The translations under genes were made by a program, and so were the position numbers. A stretch of DNA of 64,000 bases from Chania fonticola_B (GTDB lineage Bacteria; Pseudomonadota; Gammaproteobacteria; Enterobacterales; Enterobacteriaceae). This document shows, in pieces, positions 25,085 to 33,733 of this stretch. A model generated the notes under the pieces. The model was not told where the DNA came from, did not search any database, and saw only the letters and a list, made by a program, of their open reading frames with translations. Numbering within the stretch: position 1 is the stretch's first letter; each line of letters starts with the position of its first letter. The stretch is from assembly GCF_048537545.1 (NCBI RefSeq), contig NZ_CP183218.1. One strand, given 5' to 3'.

Positions 25085-26791
25085 CTAATCATCCAGCGGT
25101 GGTGGCAGCCAAGCCTGGCAAAAATCAAACCAGCCATAGGCGGTGAGCATCACGCCCTGTATGCGGGGAGGGGCACTGACCTGATACTGATAATTGAATA
25201 GGGGCGTGAGGATCGCCGCCCCCATCAACTGTTGATAATACGCTTTTAGCTGGCTGTAGCGTTGCAGTGGTGCTGGGCATTGCTGGATCTGTTGCAGGGT
25301 TCGCTGTTGGTATTGCCAATCCTCTTCTCGCAAAATCCCTTGCCACAGCAAATCGCGACGTAGCCAGCTTTCTAACGTCGCTTCCGGAGCTTCACCAATC
25401 AGGTTATCGGCCAGCAACAGATCGGCTTGGGCTACCTGCTCGGTACTTTGCCAACGTTTGCCGGAATAATAGCGGACCTCTAATTGGCAGCCATGCTCCG
25501 CCAGCAATTGTTGCAAAGCCTGAGTCACGCTCTCTAGTTCGATCGGTGGATGGTACAGCAGCGTCAACCGAGGGGGCAGCTCAACATCCTGTCTGACATC
25601 ATGCTCAGGGATCGCCCAGCCCGGCAGCATTTCATGGCTTGGCATGATCACGCCTTGCTGGATGGGCAAACTGGCCAGCAGCCCTGAGCGCTGGATCAGC
25701 ATCAGCAGCTTTTGCCCTTGTGCCTCACTCAGTACGCCACGGCGCTGGTTAATTGCCAGGTAGCACCACCCTTGGCTCATACTGCGTTGTACCGGCCGCG
25801 CCTGTGCCAGTTCTTCCTGCTGGCCGATGGTGATGCGTACCGGGTGCTGGCAACTGGTGTCGGTACTGCGGGTTGGCAGCTCTGGCGTGATCCAGTATTC
25901 GATGCTTTCAAGATAAGGATGTTGCAGATGGTAGTAAGGATGCTGTTCCAGCCGTACCATATGCGGCTCGTTTAGTGCCAGCTTAAACGGGCCTGCGCCG
26001 AGGCTCGGTAACTCTGGATGTGTCATCAGGCAGGGCAGTTCCGCCAGCCGGTGCGCCAGCCAATAATCGGGCATTTGCAGATCGAACTGGACGCATAGCG
26101 CATGCGGCAGGCTGATTGCCGCCACGCTGCTCAATAATGGCTGACTGCGCGGATGGTGTTGCAGGGCGTTGAGGGTTTGCAATAGTTGTTGGCCCGTCAA
26201 GGCCTCGCCGTTATGCCATCGCAGCTGGCTGCGCAGAAAGAACTGCCAACGCAGGCCGTCTTCGCTAATCTGCCAATGATGGGCCAGATCGGGCTGTGGC
26301 TCGGGGCAACCGGTATTGAAGCGCGTCAAACCGGCATAAACGGTCGCCACCAGATGTTGTTCCGCACGGCCGCTTAGCGTCAACGGATCGAGTTTTTCCA
26401 ATGTGCGGTAATAAGGGATACGCAGCGTAGGGCTGCCCTCCTGCCATTGGCCGCCGAGGTGGGGGCTTAGCAACTCTTGCAGATGCTGTGGCGCCAGCTG
26501 CGCCATTTCCAAGGCCCCCTGATGATCGCCCAGTTGCAGTAAACGTTGGAGATGCGCAGTCCGCAGTTCATCGGGGGTTTTCAGGCACTGCAACTGCGCG
26601 CGTTTCCCCCTGCCGGCATGTGATTGCCAACTTAGCCAGCCTTGTTGCTGCAACTGCTGCACCAGAGTGCGTGCATGCCGCTCGCTACAATAGAAGATCG
26701 CAGCTAATTCACCGATCGTGATCGCCACCGGCGCGCTGCCTAGCTGGTGGTACAAACGTTGATACTGACCGAGGCGATGAACCAGGCGCAT
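25085..26791 (-). CDS. ybaE: SgrR-family transcriptional regulator (YbaE type)
   Basis: 568-residue protein with an N-terminal winged-helix DNA-binding domain (about 1-115; HTH around ITIGELAAIFYCSERHARTLV) fused to a solute-binding-protein-like domain of the SBP_bac_5 type (about 120-400). It has the architecture of SgrR, the activator of the glucose-phosphate stress RNA SgrS, but its position between queC and cof matches E. coli YbaE, whose target and ligand are unknown. Codon use and GC look like the surrounding genes. Confidence 0.88.
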   Translation of the reverse strand: MRLVHRLGQYQRLYHQLGSAPVAITIGELAAIFYCSERHARTLVQQLQQQGWLSWQSHAGRGKRAQLQCLKTPDELRTAHLQRLLQLGDHQGALEMAQLAPQHLQELLSPHLGGQWQEGSPTLRIPYYRTLEKLDPLTLSGRAEQHLVATVYAGLTRFNTGCPEPQPDLAHHWQISEDGLRWQFFLRSQLRWHNGEALTGQQLLQTLNALQHHPRSQPLLSSVAAISLPHALCVQFDLQMPDYWLAHRLAELPCLMTHPELPSLGAGPFKLALNEPHMVRLEQHPYYHLQHPYLESIEYWITPELPTRSTDTSCQHPVRITIGQQEELAQARPVQRSMSQGWCYLAINQRRGVLSEAQGQKLLMLIQRSGLLASLPIQQGVIMPSHEMLPGWAIPEHDVRQDVELPPRLTLLYHPPIELESVTQALQQLLAEHGCQLEVRYYSGKRWQSTEQVAQADLLLADNLIGEAPEATLESWLRRDLLWQGILREEDWQYQQRTLQQIQQCPAPLQRYSQLKAYYQQLMGAAILTPLFNYQYQVSAPPRIQGVMLTAYGWFDFCQAWLPPPLDD

Positions 26792-26922
26792 AGCGTTATC
26801 CTAAGGGGACAAGTGATGAAAGATAAATCAGGAAGCGTTTAGGCAAATTGTTCACTATTACTTCCGCAAATACCACCCCATACTGCGTTGATTGCCATTG
26901 TGCTCACATTTACGAGGTTCCT

Positions 26923-27744
26923 ATGTATCGCCTGGCCGCTTTCGATATGGACGGCACCCTGCTGACCCCCGATCACCGTGTCGGGCCGGAAACGCTGAGC
27001 GCGTTAAAGCAGCTTATCGACAGGGAGATGGTGGTGACCTTTGCCACCGGGCGGCATTACCTCGATGCCCAGCCGATCATGGCGCAACTGGGTTTACAAG
27101 GTTACCTGATCACCGGTAACGGTACTCGCGTCTATGATCAGCAAGGGCAGCAACTGCATGCTACCGACTTACCGGCTGAGATTGCCGAAGAGGTGTTGCA
27201 TACCCACTGGCGCACCTCTGCCAGCATGCACGTGTTTCGTGATGAGGGATGGTTGACCGAAACCGCGGTGCCGGAAATGCTGGCTGCACATCATCTCAGT
27301 GGCTTTCATTTCCAACTCACCGATTTGCGTCGTCTGTCCGCGTTTGGCAACAGCAAAGTCTGTTTCTGTGCCCCTCATGAAGAACTGGTCAAACTGCAGG
27401 CACAGTTGAGTGAACATTTCGGCACCCGTGCCGACCTCTGCTTCTCGGCCTATGATTGCCTCGAGGTGCTGCCAAAGGGTTGCAATAAGGGTGCGGCATT
27501 GGACAAGCTGAGCCGCCATCTGGGGCTGACGTTGGCTGATTGCATGGCCTTTGGCGATGCGATGAATGATAAGGAAATGCTGGCGGGAGTCGGGCACGGC
27601 GTGGTGATGGGCAATGCCCTGCCACAGTTGAAATCGTTACTGCCCCAACTACAGGTTATCGGCCACTGCGAACAGCAGGCGGTGGCTCACTATTTACAAC
27701 ATTGGCTGCGTTCACCACACCTCACCTATTCCCCCGAATTCTGA
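26923..27744 (+). CDS. cof: HAD-superfamily HMP-PP phosphatase Cof
   Basis: Cytosolic HAD phosphatase of class IIB; E. coli Cof hydrolyses HMP-pyrophosphate of the thiamine pathway and other phosphates. The 273 residues show motif I FDMDGTLL (nucleophile Asp8, acid/base Asp10), the motif II region ATGRHY, Lys189 in GCNKGAAL and motif IV GDAMND (Asp212, Asp216). The ATG at 26923, after ACGAGG, gives MYRLAAFDMDG; an upstream start at 26848 would add 25 residues. Confidence 0.96.
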   Translation: MYRLAAFDMDGTLLTPDHRVGPETLSALKQLIDREMVVTFATGRHYLDAQPIMAQLGLQGYLITGNGTRVYDQQGQQLHATDLPAEIAEEVLHTHWRTSASMHVFRDEGWLTETAVPEMLAAHHLSGFHFQLTDLRRLSAFGNSKVCFCAPHEELVKLQAQLSEHFGTRADLCFSAYDCLEVLPKGCNKGAALDKLSRHLGLTLADCMAFGDAMNDKEMLAGVGHGVVMGNALPQLKSLLPQLQVIGHCEQQAVAHYLQHWLRSPHLTYSPEF

Positions 27745-27763
27745 GGTATTAGCATTACAGCCG

Positions 27764-27790
27764 GCCGGGTATGACTACCCGGCTTTTTTT
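27764..27790 (+). terminator. Terminator of cof
   Basis: An 8-bp stem GCCGGGTA/TACCCGGC with a 4-base loop is followed by TTTTTTT. Confidence 0.9.
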
Positions 27791-27823
27791 ATCCCCTGAA
27801 CTTCGCATTAATAACTTAATAAC

Positions 27824-28873
27824 TTATTTTTCTAACAAGTTAGCCAGTTGGGTACTGTAATGCGTCAGATCGCCGATATGGTTGCTGACCCAGTCGCTGT
27901 TGTAATAGGTATCCAGATAGCGTTCACCGCTGTCGCATAGCAGGGTGACGATGGCACCTTGCTCGCCTTTATCCCGCATCTGCCTGGCCAGTTGCAGTGC
28001 TCCCCAGACGTTGGTCCCGGTGGACGCGCCTACCTTGCGGCCAAGAATACCTTCCAACCAGTAAATGGTGGCGATACTGGCGGCATCAGGCACGCGCATC
28101 ATGTTGTCGATCACCGAAGGGATAAACGACGGTTCGGCGCGTGGGCGACCAATCCCCTCGATGCGGCTGCCACAGCTGCCGATGAGGGTACGATCGCCAT
28201 GATGGAAGCAGTCGTAGAACACCGAGTTTTCCGGATCGACCACGGTCAGTTGCGTATCATGCCCTTGATAGCGAATGTAGCGCCCAAGCGTTGCCGAAGT
28301 GCCGCCAGTACCTGCACTCATCACGATGTGTTTCGGAACCGGGTGCGGTTCGCGCTCCATCTGGCGGAAAATGCTGTCGGCGATATTGTTGTTACCACGC
28401 CAGTCGGTGGCGCGTTCGGCAAAGGTGAACTGATCCATATAATGGCCGTTTAGCTCTTTGGCCAACTCCTCTGACACCGCATAAATCTGGGCAGCATGAT
28501 CGACAAAATGGCTGCGGCCACCGTAAAAGGCGATTTGCTCGACCTTACGTTTAGCCGTGCAGGAAGGCATTACCGCGATAAACGGCAGGCCGAGCAGGCG
28601 AGCAAAATAGGCTTCAGATACCGCCGTGCTGCCCGATGAGGCTTCAATAATCGGCGTGTTCTGGTTGATCCAACCGTTACAGAGCCCATAAAGAAACAGC
28701 GAACGCGCCAGGCGGTGTTTCAGACTGCCGGTGGGATGGGTGCTTTCATCTTTCAGGTAAAGATAGATGCCGGGAAATTCCGGCAGGTTCAAGCGGATCA
28801 AGTGCGTATCGGCGGAGCGTTGGAAATCCGCTTCTATTTCACCAATAGCATATTTTACCCAAGCGTTTGTCAT
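27824..28873 (-). CDS. PLP-dependent cysteine synthase-family protein, probable cysteine desulfhydrase
   Basis: Fold-type II PLP enzyme of 349 residues in the CysK/CBS superfamily. Lys52 in HPTGSLKHRLA is the expected Schiff-base lysine, EASSGSTAVSEA (78-89) the substrate loop and SAGTGGTSATLG (186-197) the phosphate-binding glycine loop. It is divergent from decR, which in E. coli activates a cysteine desulfidase (yhaOM) in response to cysteine; I therefore infer that this gene is the local DecR target and degrades or detoxifies L-cysteine. In Pantoea, as I recall, a similar pair is described as cysteine desulfhydrase plus Lrp-type regulator. A different PLP activity cannot be excluded from sequence alone. 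Confidence 0.75.
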   Translation of the reverse strand: MTNAWVKYAIGEIEADFQRSADTHLIRLNLPEFPGIYLYLKDESTHPTGSLKHRLARSLFLYGLCNGWINQNTPIIEASSGSTAVSEAYFARLLGLPFIAVMPSCTAKRKVEQIAFYGGRSHFVDHAAQIYAVSEELAKELNGHYMDQFTFAERATDWRGNNNIADSIFRQMEREPHPVPKHIVMSAGTGGTSATLGRYIRYQGHDTQLTVVDPENSVFYDCFHHGDRTLIGSCGSRIEGIGRPRAEPSFIPSVIDNMMRVPDAASIATIYWLEGILGRKVGASTGTNVWGALQLARQMRDKGEQGAIVTLLCDSGERYLDTYYNSDWVSNHIGDLTHYSTQLANLLEK

Positions 28874-28995
28874 GATCTGGCCTCAAAATAGGGTCTTAAT
28901 TTATGCAGTAGCATAGCGGTTCAGCGAGAAAAAAGGATTGCCATTTTTCCTGTTTAATCGCCTAATGGGAGAAATATTTTCTATGAAATCACCTT

Positions 28996-29457
28996 ATGTT
29001 GGATAAAACAGACCGTAAACTGTTGTGCATGCTGCAACAGGACTGTACGCAATCGCTGCAAGTGCTGGCCGAAGCGGTGAATCTGACCTCAACGCCTTGC
29101 TGGAAACGGCTAAAAAGGCTGGAAGATGAAGGTTACATTCGCGCGCGTGTCGCGCTGCTGGATAATGAAAAGCTCGGGCTTGGCCTGACGGCGTTTGTGC
29201 TGATAAAAACCCAGCAGCACAGCAGCGAGTGGTATCAGAAATTTGTCGATCTCACCGCGCAGATGCCGGAAGTGTTGGCGTTTTACCGTATGGCGGGGGA
29301 GTATGATTACCTGATGCAGGTCGAGGTAGCGGACATGAAAAGCTATGACAATTTCTATAAACGCCTGGTGACCGGCGTGCCGGGGCTGATTGATGTCACT
29401 TCCAGCTTCGCGATGGAAAAAATCAAATACACCACGGCGCTACCCGTGCCAGAGTGA
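28996..29457 (+). CDS. decR: Lrp/AsnC-family cysteine-responsive regulator DecR
   Basis: Feast/famine regulator of 153 residues (YbaO): an N-terminal winged helix with recognition region NLTSTPCWKRLKRLEDEG and a C-terminal RAM ligand-binding domain. The E. coli protein senses cysteine and activates the desulfidase operon yhaOM. The gene faces the PLP enzyme across 122 bases. A short palindrome AGAAATATTTTCT (28970-28982) lies just before the start codon and could be part of its operator. Confidence 0.93.
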   Translation: MLDKTDRKLLCMLQQDCTQSLQVLAEAVNLTSTPCWKRLKRLEDEGYIRARVALLDNEKLGLGLTAFVLIKTQQHSSEWYQKFVDLTAQMPEVLAFYRMAGEYDYLMQVEVADMKSYDNFYKRLVTGVPGLIDVTSSFAMEKIKYTTALPVPE

Positions 29458-29537
29458 AATCGTCACTCTACTGTTGAATGTTAAGGTTGCAGGGCTGCAG
29501 CCGGGAATTTGTCGGATACTGTCTGGAATAAAACTGC

Positions 29538-31313
29538 GTGAGACTCTTTGCTCAAATCGGCTGGTATTTCCGCCGCGAGTGGCGCCGCTACCTCGGGGCC
29601 GTGGTGCTACTGATTGCCATTGCCATCCTGCAACTGCTGCCGCCTAAGCTGGTTGGCATCATTGTTGATGGTGTCACCAAGGATCAGATGTCCAACAAGG
29701 TACTGATGGCCTGGCTGGGGTTGATGATTGGTACCGCCATTGTGGTTTATCTGCTGCGCTACGTGTGGCGAGTGCTGCTGTTTGGGGCTTCCTACCAACT
29801 GGCCGTCGAACTGCGGGAAAACTTCTATCGTCAACTCAGTCGTCAGAACCCGGCCTTCTATCTGCGCCACCGTACCGGCGATCTGATGGCCAGAGCGACC
29901 AATGACGTTGACCGCGTAGTGTTTGCGGCCGGTGAAGGCGTGCTGACGCTGGTGGACTCTTTGGTGATGGGGCTGGCGGTGCTGATCGTGATGAGCACCC
30001 AGATCAGCTGGCAATTGACCCTGCTTTCCCTGATCCCGATGCCGATCATGGCGATCGTCATCAAATACTATGGCGATCAGCTGCACCAGCGTTTCAAGTC
30101 GGCGCAGGCCGCGTTCTCCAGCCTTAACGATCAGGCACAGGAGAGCATGACCAGCATCCGTATGATCAAGGCTTTTGGCCTGGAGGATCATCAGTCCAAC
30201 CAGTTTGCCGAAGTGGCAGCGCAAACCGGCGCGAAGAATATGCACGTGGCGCGAATTGATGCGCGCTTTGATCCGACGATTTACATCGCTATCGGTGCGG
30301 CTAACCTGCTGGCGATCGGCGGCGGTAGCTGGATGGTGGTTAACGGTTCCCTCACGCTGGGGCAGCTGACCAGCTTTGTCATGTACCTCGGCCTGATGAT
30401 TTGGCCGATGCTGGCGCTGGCCTGGATGTTCAACATCGTCGAGCGCGGCAGTGCCGCCTATAGCCGTATCCGCAGCCTGCTGGAAGAGGCGCCGGCCGTG
30501 AAGGATGGCCAACTCGATCTGCCCGCCGGGCGCGGCAACCTGACTGTGGACATCAATGCCTTCCATTATCCGCAAACCAGTAAACCCGCGTTGCATGACG
30601 TGGCGTTGCAGTTGCAGCCGGGGCAAATGTTGGGATTGTGTGGGCCTACCGGTTCGGGTAAATCGACGTTGCTTTCGTTGATCCAGCGTCAGTTTGATAT
30701 TGATGACGGCCATATCAGCTATCACGGCTTGCCACTCACCCAGATCAAGCTCGACGAGTGGCGTTCACGCCTGTCGGTCGTTAGCCAGACGCCGTTCCTG
30801 TTCTCCGATAGCGTGGCCAATAATATCGCCTTGGGCAACCCGGCGGCCACTCAGGAACAGATTGAACAGGCCGCGCGCCTGGCCAGCGTGCATGAAGATA
30901 TTCTGCGTTTGCCTCAGGGTTACGAGACCGAGGTGGGTGAGCGCGGCGTGATGCTTTCTGGCGGCCAAAAACAGCGTATTTCCATCGCGCGGGCGCTACT
31001 GCTGGAGGCGGAAATTCTAATCCTCGACGATGCCCTCTCGGCGGTGGATGGGCGCACCGAACACCAGATCCTGCATAACCTGCGCAGTTGGGGGCAAAAC
31101 CGCACGGTGATCATCAGCGCGCACCGCCTTTCGGCCCTGACGGAAGCCAGCGAAATCCTGGTGATGCAACACGGCTCGGTGGTACAGCGCGGGCAGCATG
31201 GGAAATTGGCTAGTGAGCCTGGCTGGTATCGCGACATGCATCGTTATCAGCAATTGGAAGCGGCGTTGGATGAGGCTCCTGATAGCTCCGAGGAGGTTTT
31301 GGCCGATGAGTAA
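29538..31313 (+). CDS. mdlA: ABC transporter, permease/ATPase half MdlA
   Basis: One half of the heterodimeric multidrug-type exporter MdlAB; the physiological substrate is unknown. The 591-residue protein begins with GTG at 29538 (MRLFAQIGWYFRREW, as in E. coli), with six membrane helices in the first ~300 residues and an ATPase domain with Walker A GPTGSGKST, signature LSGGQ and Walker B ILILDDALSAVD; an Asp replaces the catalytic Glu, so the asymmetric pair has a degenerate site in this half. It overlaps mdlB by 8 bases. decR lies 80 bases upstream on the same strand. Confidence 0.95.
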   Translation: MRLFAQIGWYFRREWRRYLGAVVLLIAIAILQLLPPKLVGIIVDGVTKDQMSNKVLMAWLGLMIGTAIVVYLLRYVWRVLLFGASYQLAVELRENFYRQLSRQNPAFYLRHRTGDLMARATNDVDRVVFAAGEGVLTLVDSLVMGLAVLIVMSTQISWQLTLLSLIPMPIMAIVIKYYGDQLHQRFKSAQAAFSSLNDQAQESMTSIRMIKAFGLEDHQSNQFAEVAAQTGAKNMHVARIDARFDPTIYIAIGAANLLAIGGGSWMVVNGSLTLGQLTSFVMYLGLMIWPMLALAWMFNIVERGSAAYSRIRSLLEEAPAVKDGQLDLPAGRGNLTVDINAFHYPQTSKPALHDVALQLQPGQMLGLCGPTGSGKSTLLSLIQRQFDIDDGHISYHGLPLTQIKLDEWRSRLSVVSQTPFLFSDSVANNIALGNPAATQEQIEQAARLASVHEDILRLPQGYETEVGERGVMLSGGQKQRISIARALLLEAEILILDDALSAVDGRTEHQILHNLRSWGQNRTVIISAHRLSALTEASEILVMQHGSVVQRGQHGKLASEPGWYRDMHRYQQLEAALDEAPDSSEEVLADE

Positions 31314-33084
31314 GATACAAACTATGTGGCCAACGCTGAAACGTTTGCTGGCTTATGGCTCGCCTTATCGTAAACCCCTGGGATTGGCGGTATTGATGTT
31401 GTGGGTAGCGGCGGCGGCGGAAGTCGCCGGGCCAATTCTGATCGGCTACTTTATTGATAACTACGTTGCCAAAGGACAGCTGCCGCTGATGATCGTCAGC
31501 TCCCTGGCGGTGGCTTATATCCTGCTGGAACTGCTTGCTGCGGCGTTGCACTATTTCCAGGCCATCCTGTTTAATCGGGTGGCGGTCGGGGTGGTACAAC
31601 GGTTACGCACCGATGTGATGGATGCAGCCCTGCGCCAACCGCTGAGCGCCTTTGATACCCAGCCTGTTGGGCAATTGATCTCGCGGGTGACCAACGATAC
31701 CGAGGTGATCAAAGATCTGTATGTGATGGTGGTGCCCACGGTACTGAAAAGTGCGGCGCTGATCGGGGCGATGCTGGTGGCGATGTTCAGCCTGGACTGG
31801 CGCATGGCGCTGGTGGCGATCTGCATTTTCCCGGCGGTGATGGTGGTGATGGGGATCTATCAATATTACAGCACGCCGATCGTGCGGCGGATGCGTAGCT
31901 ACCTGGCGGATATCAACGATGGCTTCAACGAAGTGATCAGCGGCATGGGGGTGATCCAGCAGTTCCGTCAGCAGATCCGTTTTGGCGAGCGCATGAGTGC
32001 GGCCAGCCGCTCGCATTACACCGCCCGGATGCAGACGCTGCGCCTGGATGGTTTTCTGTTACGGCCACTGCTTAGCCTGTTCTCTGCCTTGGTGCTATGT
32101 GGCCTGTTGATGCTGTTTGGCTTCAGCGGTGAAGGCGCGATTGGCGTGGGGGTGCTGTATGCCTTCATCAACTATCTTGGCCGTTTGAACGAACCGTTGA
32201 TTGAGCTGACCGCCCAGCAATCGATTTTGCAGCAGGCCGTGGTGGCCGGTGAGCGTATTTTCGAGCTGATGGATCGCAGCCAGCAGAGCTATGGCAGTGA
32301 CGATCGCCCGTTGGCGAGCGGCCGTATCGATATCAGCGACCTGAGCTTTGCCTACCGCAGCGACAAAAAAGTGCTGCAACATATCTCGTTGCAGGTGCCG
32401 TCACGGGGTTTTGTTGCCCTGGTGGGGCATACCGGCAGCGGAAAGAGCACCCTGGCTAACCTGTTGATGGGCTATTACCCGCTGAGCGAAGGGGAAATTC
32501 GTCTGGATGGCCGCCCGTTGTCCAGCCTTTCACATCGTACCCTGCGCCAAGGCATTGCCATGGTGCAGCAAGATCCGGTGGTAATGGCGGAATCGGTGCT
32601 GGCGAACGTCACGCTTGGTCGCTCTATCGGTGAAGAGGCGGTCTGGCAGGCGCTGGAAACGGTGCAACTGGGTGAACTGGTGCGTAGCTTCCCACAGGGC
32701 ATCCATACGCGCCTGGGGGAGCAGGGGAATAATCTGTCCGTAGGACAGAAGCAGTTGTTGGCCTTGGCGCGTGTGTTGGTCCAAGCACCGCAGATCCTGA
32801 TCCTGGATGAAGCGACCGCCAATATAGATTCCGGCACCGAGCAGGCGATCCAACGCGCCCTACGGCTGATCCGCGAGCAGACGACGCTGGTGGTGATCGC
32901 CCACCGCCTTTCAACCATTGTGGATGCCGACTCTATTCTGGTACTGCATCGCGGTCATGCCGTGGAGCAGGGGAACCATCAGCAGTTGTTGGCACAGCGG
33001 GGTCGCTACTACCAAATGTATCAGCTACAACTGGTGGGTGAAGAGTTGGCAGCCACGACGCGCGACGAAACTCAGCCCGCATAA
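31306..33084 (+). CDS. mdlB: ABC transporter, permease/ATPase half MdlB
   Basis: Partner of MdlA, 592 residues, with six helices and an ATPase domain: Walker A GHTGSGKST, signature LSVGQ, Walker B ILILDEATANID with the catalytic Glu present. The start at 31306 (MSKIQTMWPTLKRLLAYG) is chosen from the E. coli N-terminus and the 8-base overlap with mdlA; the frame is open to 31198, inside mdlA. A short GC-rich hairpin (33095-33114) follows the stop but lacks a T-run. Confidence 0.95.
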   Translation: MSKIQTMWPTLKRLLAYGSPYRKPLGLAVLMLWVAAAAEVAGPILIGYFIDNYVAKGQLPLMIVSSLAVAYILLELLAAALHYFQAILFNRVAVGVVQRLRTDVMDAALRQPLSAFDTQPVGQLISRVTNDTEVIKDLYVMVVPTVLKSAALIGAMLVAMFSLDWRMALVAICIFPAVMVVMGIYQYYSTPIVRRMRSYLADINDGFNEVISGMGVIQQFRQQIRFGERMSAASRSHYTARMQTLRLDGFLLRPLLSLFSALVLCGLLMLFGFSGEGAIGVGVLYAFINYLGRLNEPLIELTAQQSILQQAVVAGERIFELMDRSQQSYGSDDRPLASGRIDISDLSFAYRSDKKVLQHISLQVPSRGFVALVGHTGSGKSTLANLLMGYYPLSEGEIRLDGRPLSSLSHRTLRQGIAMVQQDPVVMAESVLANVTLGRSIGEEAVWQALETVQLGELVRSFPQGIHTRLGEQGNNLSVGQKQLLALARVLVQAPQILILDEATANIDSGTEQAIQRALRLIREQTTLVVIAHRLSTIVDADSILVLHRGHAVEQGNHQQLLAQRGRYYQMYQLQLVGEELAATTRDETQPA

Positions 33085-33175
33085 TCTTAAGCAAGGGCTC
33101 CGCTCCAGGAGCCCGCACCACCAACAGGCAATAGCGCTTTTCAACTCCCTCCTACTGCACTTTCCCAACGCGTAA

Positions 33176-33191
33176 TGCACCAAAAAAGTGC
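33176..33191. promoter_or_regulatory. NtrC-like enhancer site before glnK
   Basis: TGCACCAAAAAAGTGC is a dyad close to the NtrC consensus (GCACC half sites), centred about 115 bases upstream of the sigma54 promoter. It fits the known NtrC control of glnK-amtB. Confidence 0.65.
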
Positions 33192-33288
33192 GCAATCTTC
33201 CGGCTGCGATCTCTGCTTTCGTCCAGTGCTGGCCTCTGGTTGTGGGTGTTCCTATATAATCAATTGAATTTAAATAAAAAATAATTTG

Positions 33289-33303
33289 TGGCACAGCCTT
33301 TGC
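33289..33303 (+). promoter_or_regulatory. Sigma54 promoter of glnK-amtB
   Basis: TGGCAC, five bases, then TTGC: a good match to the -24/-12 sigma54 consensus. It gives a leader of about 45 bases to glnK. Confidence 0.88.
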
Positions 33304-33357
33304 TTTATATGACTCGTACCGGGGGTAAGTTTTTGGGCTTAATCGTGGAGAGGCAAT

Positions 33358-33696
33358 ATGAAGCTGGTTACCGTGGTGATCAAACCATTCAAGTTAGAGG
33401 ACGTGCGTGAAGCCTTATCCTCTGTAGGTATTCAGGGGCTGACCGTAACCGAAGTCAAAGGCTTTGGCCGCCAGAAGGGTCATGCCGAGCTCTATCGCGG
33501 GGCGGAGTACAGCGTCAATTTCTTACCTAAGGTCAAAATTGATATCGCTATTGCCGATGACCAACTGGATGAAGTGGTTGATGTGATTAGCAAGGCGGCT
33601 TACACCGGCAAGATCGGTGACGGCAAAATTTTCGTTGCCGAATTGCAACGTGTGATTCGAATTCGTACCGGCGAAACCGACGAAGCGGCTCTGTGA
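33358..33696 (+). CDS. glnK: Nitrogen regulatory protein P-II 2 (GlnK)
   Basis: PII signal protein of 112 residues that blocks the AmtB channel when nitrogen is plentiful and is uridylylated when it is scarce. Tyr51 in ELYRGAEYSVNF is the uridylylation site on the T-loop. It is followed by amtB at 37 bases and preceded by a sigma54 promoter and an NtrC-like site, the standard nitrogen-limitation arrangement. Confidence 0.98.
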   Translation: MKLVTVVIKPFKLEDVREALSSVGIQGLTVTEVKGFGRQKGHAELYRGAEYSVNFLPKVKIDIAIADDQLDEVVDVISKAAYTGKIGDGKIFVAELQRVIRIRTGETDEAAL

Positions 33697-33733
33697 TCGC
33701 AGGCTCAGTCAACTGAATGGGGATGGATTGATA

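Noticed and set aside
29607..30725. 372-codon frame antisense to mdlA
   Set aside because: His/Gln/Arg-rich shadow frame with no ribosome-binding site or domain.
33095..33114. Hairpin GGGCTCC/GGAGCCC after mdlB
   Set aside because: Only 7 bp and no T-run; could be chance in a GC-rich spacer.
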